This document shows, in pieces, positions 1 to 4,953 of a DNA stretch of 5,081 bases (position 1 is its first letter; each line of letters opens with the position of its first letter). Below the pieces are notes generated by a model, which was not told the origin of the DNA, made no database searches, and worked only from the letters and a program-made list of their open reading frames with translations. The stretch comes from Acidobacteriota bacterium (GTDB taxonomy: Bacteria > Acidobacteriota > Vicinamibacteria > Vicinamibacterales > JACQTH01), in NCBI GenBank assembly GCA_016210935.1, contig JACQTH010000553.1:1-5081 (forward strand), read 5' to 3'. The position numbers were made by a program, and so were the translations under genes.

Positions 1-1
1 A

Positions 2-196
2 CACCGTGAAGCCATCGCACGGGAGCACGGGAACCGACTCGACCGAATCCTCACGGCACTTCGCCGCGAAGAATCCAGTTGGCCGGCCGGAACGATCTCG
101 CGGCCGCCGAAGCGGATGGCCAAACGGGTCTCGCGAAAATCGACACGCGCAACTCGCCGGCCCAACAAGGCGTTGGAGCCGACGGCGCGACGCTGA
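2..196 (+). CDS. 3' end of an unrecognised cassette ORF with basic tail, reading into attC
   Basis: The frame is open from the left edge (no start visible) and stops at TGA 194-196, giving 64 residues. It begins HREAIAREHGNRLDRILTAL, a charged amphipathic stretch. A strongly basic Lys/Arg/Ser/Thr segment (KRMAKRVSRKSTRATRRP) follows, and the protein ends PNKALEPTARR. This ending is encoded by the left arm of the attC site at 160-231, and PNKAL-type endings are what attC sites give when translated in this frame. That makes a genuine cassette-borne gene likely. I recognise no family, and the N-terminal part that would decide its function lies outside the window. An alternative frame starting at position 6 looks like a shadow, since it overruns the attC with low-complexity Arg/Gly content. 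Confidence 0.6.
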   Translation, partial: HREAIAREHGNRLDRILTALRREESSWPAGTISRPPKRMAKRVSRKSTRATRRPNKALEPTARR

Positions 197-231
197 CGCT
201 GGCGCGCCGCTGCTCAACGCTGACGTTGGGC
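160..231 (+). other. attC: integron attC recombination site 1
   Basis: All four attC boxes are visible. R'' is GCCCAAC (160-166) and R' is GTTGGGC (225-231), which are perfect complements and match RYYYAAC/GTTRRRY. L'' is CGTTGGAGC (171-179) and L' is GCTCAACG (212-219). They pair with one extra G in the left arm, the extrahelical base typical of attC that guides bottom-strand recombination. An inner stem GGCGCG (184-189) with CGCGCC (203-208) extends the hairpin. The site is 72 bp long. Predicted strand exchange is between G225 and T226, so the next cassette starts at 226. Orientation means the array runs left to right. Confidence 0.9.
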
Positions 232-316
232 GGGCAAAACGAAAACGACGAAAATAGGAAACCGGGAACGGAGGTGCAGGCTGCGGCGCGTGTAGAGTCG
301 GGGGCGGAGGCATCGC

Positions 317-643
317 ATGACGTGGGTCACCGACCTGAGTCACTTCGTATCCGAGACGGGCAAGCTACCAACGAATGTTCCGGGTCCCGCACACCGGCTG
401 GCGGAGTATCTGGCCTCGATCGTGGCCGCCGCAACTAGCGCGAGCGACAATCAAGGTCAAGCCACACGCCAGATCAAGTGCCGCCGACGCCCAGGACATC
501 GAGCCTGCCCCGGCGTCATCGAGTACCGCCTGTGGCCTGATGAGAGAATCACGTGGGAGTGCCCGAACTGCGGCGATAACGGAATCATTTCGAACTGGCA
601 ATCAACGGCATGGGACCGTAGACGCGTTCAGCCGGTCCACTGA
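317..643 (+). CDS. small cassette-encoded putative zinc-ribbon protein, unknown function
   Basis: This gene of 108 aa starts at ATG 317 with a strong Shine-Dalgarno GGAGG at 306-310 (6-nt spacing). It opens MTWVTDLSHF, then has a helical middle (residues 25-42), then four cysteines: C55, C64, and a CPNC knuckle at C82/C85. After that comes GDNGIISNWQSTAWD. The C-X8-C...C-X2-C arrangement suggests a single zinc ribbon. The pattern (MTWVTD start, CRRRPG, CPNCGDNG, W..T.WD end) matches an uncharacterised family I recall from environmental bacteria, but I know no function for it. It lies 86 bp after the recombination point of attC 1 and is the first gene of that cassette. The last residues (RRRVQPVH) may be altered, because IS110-related DNA appears to begin at about the stop codon. 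No attC follows it. Confidence 0.7.
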   Translation: MTWVTDLSHFVSETGKLPTNVPGPAHRLAEYLASIVAAATSASDNQGQATRQIKCRRRPGHRACPGVIEYRLWPDERITWECPNCGDNGIISNWQSTAWDRRRVQPVH

Positions 644-1008
644 CGAACGGGTTGCTCACTCCAAGCGGGAGGGGACCGTCGCACGCGAGGCCGGTCGGTG
701 ACGAGCCGCCCAGTACCTATCAGCCCTCCCCCCGTCAAGGGCATGCACGCTCGGGGAAGGGGCAGCGTCTCCGGGGAACGCATGGCCGAGAAGAGAGCGG
801 GCGTCCCATCAACGGCAATCTTCTGCGAGTCAATCTTGTCGTTCTTGGCTTTACCACCGTGAAAGGGCTTCATCGCGAGGGCGTGGCCCAAGACGAACGG
901 GATCTCCTCGGCTGCACAAAGATCGGCCACCCAGTACCACGTGAACATGCACTCGGCGGCCACAACGAGATCGTCGCGGTACGGTGCGATCGTCTCGAGC
1001 AATGCCTG
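644..1008 (-). mobile_element. decayed IS110-family element remnant
   Basis: This is the stretch between the zinc-ribbon ORF and the mazEF cassette. On the minus strand, 808-1008 encodes the middle of an IS110-type transposase. The remaining part, 644-807, carries no good coding sequence and could be the other end of the element joined after an internal deletion; this is inference. No intact ends or full-length transposase survive, so the element is not autonomous. Its right edge coincides, within a few bases, with the cassette boundary at 1010/1011. Confidence 0.6.
808..1002 (-). pseudogene. IS110-family (DEDD) transposase fragment
   Basis: Reading leftwards from about 1005, the peptide ALLETIAPYRDDLVVAAECM, FTWYWVADLCAAEEIPFVLG, HALAM and HGGKAKNDKIDSQKIA is the N-terminal RuvC-like region of IS110 transposases. 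The conserved Glu (in AAECM) and the two Asp of KNDKID, parts of the DEDD catalytic tetrad, are visible. The first catalytic Asp (usually in a GIDLH-type motif about 50 residues earlier) is absent, because similarity ends around 1005-1009. After KIAV the homology stops at about 808, so the rest of the RuvC-like domain and the C-terminal Tnp domain are gone. The frame stays open to 628 but encodes Pro/Arg/Gly-rich sequence. It cannot be a functional transposase. Confidence 0.8.
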
Positions 1009-1138
1009 CGTGAGCCAGACGATCCAATTGAACTACAAGCCGAGGATAAGGCGAAGGCCGTTCTCGACGTCTTGCAGGAGCTGACCCCGCACGCGACCCG
1101 CACGCTCCATCAGAAAGTCCCGATCGACCGTGATGATC
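1009..1138. repeat. direct repeat copy 1: start of the mazEF cassette
   Basis: This segment matches 4952-5081 at 126 of 130 positions. The mismatches are at 1017, 1025, 1045 and 1051, and the last 87 bases are identical. The match starts at CGTGAGCC and left of it the two loci are unrelated: IS110 remnant here, attC 3 at the other copy. The boundary therefore falls at the predicted attC recombination point (G1010|T1011), as expected if the same cassette was inserted at two places. It covers the 3' end of mazF. The match may continue past the window edge. Confidence 0.95.
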
Positions 1139-1377
1139 TGTGAGACATTCGCCACGGAGTCCTTCTTCAAGCCAGAAGCCCTGGCGGGAATCAGCACATT
1201 TCCCGGCGCAGCAACCAGCCGAAGGTTCGTGCTCAACACGACGCCGAGGACGGTGCGCAAGCGACTCCGATTGAAGGCATCAGTCTGGACGATCAAGATG
1301 GGGCGGGTGTATCCGGGCTCAGAGCCGTCGGGCTCCCCGAGATCGGCCGTCCAGATTTGGCCTCGTTCGACTACCAC
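1033..1377 (-). CDS. mazF: MazF/PemK-family toxin (mRNA interferase)
   Basis: At 114 aa this is normal length for MazF, a ribosome-independent or translation-linked endoribonuclease that cuts mRNA at short motifs when its antitoxin is lost. Family marks visible are RGQIWTADL (5-13), GYTRPILIV with the conserved Arg25, VLST-N around Thr50 (positions of the known catalytic Arg and Thr/Ser pair), and SGLKKDSVANVSQI (68-81). All key positions look intact. The start is GTG (1375-1377), overlapping the mazE stop (TAG, 1371-1373) by 7 nt, which implies translational coupling to the antitoxin. It runs against the array direction and ends only 22 bp from the cassette edge. The last 34 codons recur at 4976-5081. 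Confidence 0.92.
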   Translation of the reverse strand: MVVERGQIWTADLGEPDGSEPGYTRPILIVQTDAFNRSRLRTVLGVVLSTNLRLVAAPGNVLIPARASGLKKDSVANVSQIITVDRDFLMERAGRVRGQLLQDVENGLRLILGL

Positions 1378-1607
1378 GGCTCGCGGGTTACCGACCGGCT
1401 CTGCAGGCGCCGGAGGCCCCGCGGCAGCCGGCTGTCTTCGGATCGGTAGATCGCGTTGAGGCGTTCCGTGATCTTGCGGCCACGGTTCTTCGCCACGAAT
1501 TCGGCGAGCGCGGTAGCGTACAGGCGGCTGCGCGAGACACCGAGCCGCTTGCTCAGCGCCTCGCCTGATTCAAACAGTTCATCAGGTATCGACAAGGCGA
1601 CTTTCAT
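1371..1607 (-). CDS. mazE: MazE-like ribbon-helix-helix antitoxin
   Basis: This 78-aa protein begins MKVALSIPDELFESGEAL, the beta-strand and first helix of a ribbon-helix-helix DNA-binding domain. RLGVSRSRLYATALAEFVAK (21-40) follows as the second helix. The C-terminal half (41-78, ending TREPW) is the expected toxin-wrapping tail, and a terminal E-D/P-W is common in this antitoxin class. It lies upstream of and overlaps mazF in the standard antitoxin-first order. It should neutralise MazF and repress its own operon by binding the palindrome at 1608-1626, which directly abuts its start codon. No Shine-Dalgarno is visible before ATG 1607-1605, so the mRNA may be leaderless. Confidence 0.88.
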   Translation of the reverse strand: MKVALSIPDELFESGEALSKRLGVSRSRLYATALAEFVAKNRGRKITERLNAIYRSEDSRLPRGLRRLQSRSVTREPW

Positions 1608-1626
1608 ACCGTAGTATTACCACGGT
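1608..1626 (-). promoter_or_regulatory. mazEF operator: imperfect palindrome at the antitoxin start
   Basis: ACCGTAGTATTACCACGGT is a 19-bp palindrome centred on 1617, with one mismatched pair (1613/1621). It touches the mazE ATG and contains the predicted -10 element. A ribbon-helix-helix antitoxin dimer pair bound here would block RNA polymerase, the usual autoregulation of type II toxin-antitoxin operons. The palindrome is seen directly; its role as the operator is inference. Confidence 0.65.
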
Positions 1627-1643
1627 GGGAAACGCCGAGGCAA
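1614..1643 (-). promoter_or_regulatory. putative mazEF promoter (extended -10, leaderless)
   Basis: On the minus strand, TTGCCT (1643-1638) as -35, an 18-bp spacer, and TGGTAATAC (1622-1614) as an extended -10. A start point 7 nt downstream would be base 1607, the A of the mazE ATG, consistent with the missing ribosome binding site. The -10 hexamer itself is a weak consensus match. Confidence 0.45.
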
Positions 1644-1664
1644 GCTGGCCTTCGAATGACAGAC

Positions 1665-1694
1665 TTGACGGCAAAGTGCGAAGCCTTGTATGAC
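1665..1694 (+). promoter_or_regulatory. putative sigma70-type promoter for the DinB-RidA-DUF1080 operon
   Basis: TTGACG (1665-1670), an 18-bp spacer, then TATGAC (1689-1694). Matches to consensus are 5/6 and 4/6. It points towards the DinB gene, giving a leader of about 85 nt, and is divergent from the mazEF promoter without overlapping it. The rest of 1627-1785 shows no ORF, no RNA gene and no attC. Confidence 0.4.
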
Positions 1695-1785
1695 GCTCGG
1701 GCGCCTTGGAAGCTGCCGCCGTTTTAGCAGGGTTCAGTGACACGTTCGGCGATCGCGTTCGCTGTGGCGCAAGAGGGAGACAACC

Positions 1786-2313
1786 ATGCGCATCATCGAT
1801 CCCGTTTTGATGGAGCTTGATCAGGAAGCCGCGACGACAAGACGCGTGCTGGAGCGCGTGCCCGGCGACCGCCTCACCTGGAAACCCCACGAGAAATCGA
1901 TGTCGCTCGGCCAGCTGGCGCTCCACGTCGCCACGACCCCCGGCGATGTCGCGGGGATGCTGGTGCCTGACGAGTTCGAGATGACCCCGGCCGAGTTCAC
2001 CAGCGTGCCGCCGGAGCCGACCTCGTCAGCGGACATCATGAAGGCTCATGATGAGAGCCTCGCGAAAGCGAAGGAGATCTTGAGCGGTTTGGATGATGCT
2101 GCGGTGATGACGATATGGAGCCTGAAGGTGGGAGGGGCGGTCGCCTTTTCCGCGCCGAAGATCGGCATCATTCGCTCGATTGTCCTGAATCATTGGTACC
2201 ACCACCGCGGTCAACTGTCGGTGTATCTCCGGTTGCTCGGCGTGCCGGTACCGTCCATCTATGGCCCGAGTGCCGACGAGAACCCATTGGCGCTTGCCAG
2301 CGCTGGGCGGTGA
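1786..2313 (+). CDS. DinB-family metal-binding protein
   Basis: This 175-aa protein starts at ATG 1786 behind AGGGAG (1774-1779, 6-nt spacing). It fits the DinB/YfiT four-helix bundle fold: an N-terminal helix (MELDQEAATTRRVLERVPGD), LTWKPHEKSMSLGQLALHVA with His47, and a last helix NHWYHHRGQLSVYLRLLGVP with His136 and His140. Those three histidines form the family's usual divalent-metal triad. The ending VPSIYGPSADENP is also typical. Members include thiol-dependent S-transferases and many proteins of unknown substrate, so no reaction can be assigned. Length is normal and the gene looks intact. It appears to head an operon with the exported RidA and DUF1080 genes, 67 bp upstream of the former; the gap holds no clear terminator. 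Confidence 0.88.
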   Translation: MRIIDPVLMELDQEAATTRRVLERVPGDRLTWKPHEKSMSLGQLALHVATTPGDVAGMLVPDEFEMTPAEFTSVPPEPTSSADIMKAHDESLAKAKEILSGLDDAAVMTIWSLKVGGAVAFSAPKIGIIRSIVLNHWYHHRGQLSVYLRLLGVPVPSIYGPSADENPLALASAGR

Positions 2314-2380
2314 TTGCAGGCCAGCGTCCGAACAACGGTCCCACGGAGACGGTCCTGTAGCTAAGCAGTGGAGGCCCCTC

Positions 2381-2884
2381 ATGATGCGGAATCGTGCTCA
2401 CCTCGGGGTTGCGGTCGCCGGTTTCGGGGGTCTGATCATCGGGATTTCCGTCACGGTTGGCACGCAAGGCCCGCAGCGGGCGCAGCCGTCGCGAGATCTG
2501 CGCAAGGTGATTCGCCCTGAGAAATCCCCGAAGACAGGGCTTCCGTACAGTCCAGGCATCCTTGTCGGCGACACCCTTTACGTGTCGGGCCACCTTGGAC
2601 GCGATCCGGTCACCAGCAAACTTGTGTCCGGCGGCATCGAAGCGGAGACCCGCCAGGCGATCACGAACGCCCGCGAGGTGCTGCGAGCTGCCGGAATGGA
2701 CCTCGAGCACGTCGCCTCGGTGACCGCGTTCATCACCAGCTTTGACGAGTTCCCGAGGTTCAACGCGGTGTACCGCGAATTCTTCCCGAACGATCCGCCA
2801 GCACGCGCGACGGTGCAGGTGGCGGCGCTGAACGTCGGCGCGCGGGTCGAATTGCAGATGATCGCGGTCGGGCCGGGAGAGTGA
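2381..2884 (+). CDS. RidA/YjgF-family protein with N-terminal membrane or export segment
   Basis: I chose ATG 2381 because GGAGG (2370-2374) sits 6 nt before it, giving 167 aa; the frame is open further upstream but without a ribosome site. Residues 1-35 are a basic start plus a hydrophobic stretch (HLGVAVAGFGGLIIGISVTV), a signal peptide or single membrane anchor. The RidA domain follows: GLPYSPGILVGDTLYVSGHL, AITNAREVLRAAG, SVTAFITSFDEFPRFNAVY, and the active-site region with Arg142 (PARATVQV) and Glu157 (VELQMIAVG). Both residues correspond to the pair that binds and deaminates 2-aminoacrylate-type enamines in RidA. RidA is normally cytosolic, so the N-terminal segment implies a periplasmic or envelope role, substrate unknown. 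Its stop is 5 bp from the DUF1080 start. Confidence 0.88.
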   Translation: MMRNRAHLGVAVAGFGGLIIGISVTVGTQGPQRAQPSRDLRKVIRPEKSPKTGLPYSPGILVGDTLYVSGHLGRDPVTSKLVSGGIEAETRQAITNAREVLRAAGMDLEHVASVTAFITSFDEFPRFNAVYREFFPNDPPARATVQVAALNVGARVELQMIAVGPGE

Positions 2885-2889
2885 ATATC

Positions 2890-3705
2890 ATGCTTCCCTC
2901 ACGTTCGCTGCGGCAGCTGGCCGTGGTCCTGGGTTGCAGCGCTTTTGTCACCGCCGCGCTCGCGTTCGGCCAGACGCCCCGGCTTGGCTACGATGACACA
3001 CCACTTCAGCCTGATGGGAAGTGGCGCATCCACGACAGCCGGCGACCGCTGCCGCGAGTGGTCACTCCAGGCCCCGTGGTCGCGGCTGCGCCTCCAGGTG
3101 ACGCCCTTGTGCTTCTCGGGCCGGGCAGCGATCTGTCGCAATGGCAGGCGGGGAATGGAGCGACGCCCACGTGGCCAATGTCCGAGGGCGTGCTTCAGAC
3201 CGGCAAGGGAGCCATTCAAACCAAGGCAGTCTTCACGGACATCCAGCTCCATGTTGAGTTCGCCACGCCCGCAAAGGTAGAGGGCGAAGGGCAGGGTCGG
3301 GGCAATAGTGGCGTTTTCCTGGCTGGCGTCTTCGAGGTTCAGGTGTTGGACAGCTTTCAGAATCCCACCTACGCAGACGGTCAGGCGGCCGCCATGTACG
3401 GGCAGCACCCGCCCTTGGTCAACGCGTCGCGCGGGCCGGGCGAGTGGCAATCCTACGACATTGTCTTCACCGCACCCAGGTTCTCGCCTTTGGGACAACA
3501 CGTCTCGCCTGCCGTGGCGACGGTGTTTCACAACGGCGTGTTGGTGCACAACGCGCGAGCCTTCTGGGGACCCACGGCTCACCGGCGGATCGACCCGTAT
3601 GTGGCGTCGACCGCGCGTGGTCCCATCCGGCTTCAGGATCATCAAAACCCGGTGAGGTACCGGAACGTCTGGGTACGCGAGCTTCGCGAACCGGACGAGC
3701 CTTGA
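2890..3705 (+). CDS. exported DUF1080 (3-keto-disaccharide hydrolase-type) protein
   Basis: This is 271 aa from ATG 2890, preferred over GTG 2881 because GGAG (2876-2879) is better spaced for it. GTG would overlap the ridA stop by 4 nt and cannot be excluded. Residues 1-27 form a signal peptide (SLRQLAVVLG core, likely cut after ALAFG). The rest is the concanavalin-like jelly-roll of DUF1080: DALVLLGPGSDLSQWQ (71-86), RGNSGVFLAGVFEVQVLDS (137-155), AAMYGQHPP (167-175), WQSYDIVFTAP (186-196), TVFHNGVLVHN (211-221) and GPIRLQDHQNPVRYRNVWVR (244-263). Family members act on 3-keto-glycosides in the periplasm or at the surface, and many are uncharacterised. The C-terminus is complete. It appears co-transcribed with the exported RidA, suggesting a shared extracytoplasmic job, which is inference. 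Confidence 0.9.
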   Translation: MLPSRSLRQLAVVLGCSAFVTAALAFGQTPRLGYDDTPLQPDGKWRIHDSRRPLPRVVTPGPVVAAAPPGDALVLLGPGSDLSQWQAGNGATPTWPMSEGVLQTGKGAIQTKAVFTDIQLHVEFATPAKVEGEGQGRGNSGVFLAGVFEVQVLDSFQNPTYADGQAAAMYGQHPPLVNASRGPGEWQSYDIVFTAPRFSPLGQHVSPAVATVFHNGVLVHNARAFWGPTAHRRIDPYVASTARGPIRLQDHQNPVRYRNVWVRELREPDEP

Positions 3706-4011
3706 GTACATTCGCAGCGACGCCAGCGCTGACGCGGAACCGAGTTGGCCGCGCAGGACGAGATTTCGATCAACCAGTTCATCGCCACGGCGGTTGCCGA
3801 AAAGATGTCTGCCCTAATGACCTTGGAGTACTTGGCAGAGCGGGCTGCGCGCGGCAATCGCGCCGCGTTCGAACGGGTGTTGCGGAAGGTCCCGGCCCGG
3901 CCACCCCTTCCGGGCGACGAGTGGGGGCCGAGCGAGCCGGTAGAGCCTAACGAGCGTTTGCAGACGCCGAAGACGCGGCGCCGCACCAAGGCTCGCCGGA
4001 GCCGGAAATAG
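3702..4011 (+). pseudogene. HicB-like/RHH antitoxin remnant, frameshifted, ending in attC
   Basis: The frame open from 3733 to TAG 4009-4011 (first start codon TTG 3745, 88 aa) reads LAAQDEISINQFIATAVAEK, MSALMTLEYLAERAARGNRA and AFERVLRKVP. This is the second helix and tail of HicB-type or CopG-like antitoxins. The DNA-binding beta-strand that should precede it is missing from this frame, which is blocked by TGA 3730-3732. In the frame one base over, TTG 3702 gives STFAATPALTRNRV, plausibly a worn version of the missing N-terminus, so a frameshift near 3735-3745 is likely. TTG 3702 overlaps the DUF1080 stop. No partner toxin is visible. The C-terminus (PNERLQTP, then KTRRRTKARRSRK) is encoded inside attC 2. 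A short but functional protein from TTG 3745 remains possible. Confidence 0.55.
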
Positions 4012-4050
4012 TATGGCGCCGCGTCTTCGCAGCTGAAACGCATGTGAGCC
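3945..4050 (+). other. attC: integron attC recombination site 2
   Basis: R'' is GCCTAAC (3945-3951). L'' is GCGTTTGCAG (3954-3963), pairing with L' CTGAAACGC (4033-4041) and leaving one extrahelical G (3960) as in genuine attC. The centre is a perfect 14-bp stem, 3969-3982 with 4015-4028, capped by an inner hairpin GGCTC-GCCG-GAGCC (3990-4003). R' is GTGAGCC (4044-4050), which departs from GTTRRRY but equals the core at the other two boundaries. Predicted exchange is between G4044 and T4045. The total is 106 bp. Confidence 0.8.
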
Positions 4051-4953
4051 AGACACGCCTTTGGCCCAGACCTCGACGATGTTTGGGAAGGCGCGGCTAC
4101 GAATGAGAGCCCGATCAATGAGCAGACGACTGCGCTACCACGTGGCTGTGAGCCTGGACGGCTTCATCGCCGGGCCCCACGGCGAATACGATTGGATCGT
4201 GATGGATCCGTCCGTCGATTTCGCTGCCCTGTTCAAGGAATTCGACACCGCGGTGATGGGACGCAAGACATACGAGGTGCTCGCTGGACCGGAGGGGAAT
4301 GGAGCACTGCCTGGGCTCAACGTGGTCGTGTTTTCGCGGACCCTCCCTGCGGCGACTTATCCAGGCGTGCGGATCACAAACGACGACCCGCGTGACGTCG
4401 TGGCGGCTCTCAAGGCGAAGCCTGGTCGAGACATCTGGCTCTACGGCGGAGGCGTCCTCTTTCGCTCGCTTCTCGATGCCGGCCTCGTGGACACCGTGGA
4501 AGTTGCCGTTATTCCTGTCCTGCTCGGAGCCGGGATCCCGCTGCTTCCGCCGGGCGGCACGACCAAACTCGTGCTGGCCGACCAGAAAACGCTGCCGGTC
4601 AGTGGGATTGTCGCGCTCTCCTACTCTGTGCCCGGGGGCGTCGGCCCCGCTCCCCGCATTCGTTACGTCAGAGCAGCAAGGACTCGGGTGAAGAAGGGCG
4701 CGAGTACGAGCAGGCCACGGCGCAAGTCAACAGCAGCCAAGACCCCAGAGCGGCCGGCGACGAAGGGCTCGCTATCGACGGGCGGGAGACGTGCCGGTGG
4801 CCGCGCACGCAAGGCTCGCCGTGGCTGATCCGCCCGTGACAGGAAATCGCTCGTGGAACGCTGGCTAACCGGCCGCTGCAGCCGCCGAGCGGCGCGCGGC
4901 GCAAAGCCAGATTGAAGACACACAAACGCGCGGCCGCAGGTGAGCGCCGAACG
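4045..4953 (+). mobile_element. single-gene cassette (RibD_C reductase-family gene plus attC 3)
   Basis: The segment is bounded by G|TGAGCC on both sides (4044/4045 and 4953/4954) and contains one ORF followed by an attC-like site, the standard cassette layout. At 909 bp it is typical cassette size. The reading frame follows array direction and starts within 75 bp of the cassette edge. Confidence 0.7.
4118..4828 (+). CDS. RibD_C/dihydrofolate reductase-family protein with basic C-terminal tail
   Basis: I prefer ATG 4118 (236 aa), since MSRRLRYHVAVSLDGFIAGP is the normal family start; in-frame ATG 4103, with GGGAAGG at 4084-4090, is the main alternative. The family is NADPH-dependent reductases with the DHFR-like fold. 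Marks are SLDGFIAGPHGEYDWI (12-27), VMGRKTYEV (47-55), DIWLYGGGVLFRSLL (105-119, nucleotide-binding glycine turn) and VEVAVIPVLLGAGIPLLP (127-144). The substrate is unknown; relatives are annotated as pyrimidine deaminase/reductase-like or DHFR-like, and it should not be assumed to give trimethoprim resistance although dfr genes are classic cassettes. Residues 184-236 form an added Lys/Arg/Ser/Thr/Gly-rich tail outside the domain (RPRRKSTAAKTPERP ... RKARRG). It is the only gene of its cassette. Confidence 0.85.
   Translation: MSRRLRYHVAVSLDGFIAGPHGEYDWIVMDPSVDFAALFKEFDTAVMGRKTYEVLAGPEGNGALPGLNVVVFSRTLPAATYPGVRITNDDPRDVVAALKAKPGRDIWLYGGGVLFRSLLDAGLVDTVEVAVIPVLLGAGIPLLPPGGTTKLVLADQKTLPVSGIVALSYSVPGGVGPAPRIRYVRAARTRVKKGASTSRPRRKSTAAKTPERPATKGSLSTGGRRAGGRARKARRG

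Larger units (their letters stand above)
1011..4044 (+). mobile_element. candidate large composite cassette (mazEF to HicB-like remnant)
   Basis: This is the interval between two G|TGAGCC core points, 1010/1011 and 4044/4045. If it is one cassette, it carries reverse-oriented mazEF, DinB, RidA, DUF1080 and an antitoxin remnant, and ends in attC 2. At about 3 kb and six genes it would be far larger than the usual 0.5-1 kb single-gene cassette. I searched for RYYYAAC/GTTRRRY pairs between mazE and DinB and between the later genes and found none that folds. Loss of an internal attC or a later insertion of the operon is equally possible. Confidence 0.4.

Noticed and set aside
652..1143. Plus-strand ORF of 163 codons
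   Set aside because: It runs antisense through the IS110 transposase fragment and the mazF 3' end, both clearly coding on the minus strand.
1627..1785. Possible attC ending the mazEF cassette
   Set aside because: No RYYYAAC or GTTRRRY box and no long hairpin were found here, only two candidate promoter elements.
2168..2710. Minus-strand ORF of 180 codons across the DinB-RidA junction
   Set aside because: It overlaps two well-supported plus-strand genes and has no family resemblance or ribosome site.
3253..3259. GTTGAGT, which fits the attC core GTTRRRY
   Set aside because: It lies inside the conserved DUF1080 coding sequence and no R'' partner or L boxes pair with it.
2899..3711. Long minus-strand ORF (270 codons)
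   Set aside because: It lies opposite the DUF1080 gene, which has clear family motifs, a signal peptide and a ribosome site. The antisense peptide is Arg/Pro/His-rich with no recognisable domain, a common shadow in GC-rich genes.
3986..4820. Short repeat CAAGGCTCGCCG at about 3987-3998 and 4809-4820
   Set aside because: Only 12 bases; both encode KARR in basic tails, so codon bias can explain it.
4118..4828. Trimethoprim-resistance dfr cassette
   Set aside because: The protein belongs to the broad RibD_C reductase group, not to the DfrA or DfrB enzymes of resistance integrons. Nothing in the sequence supports a resistance claim.
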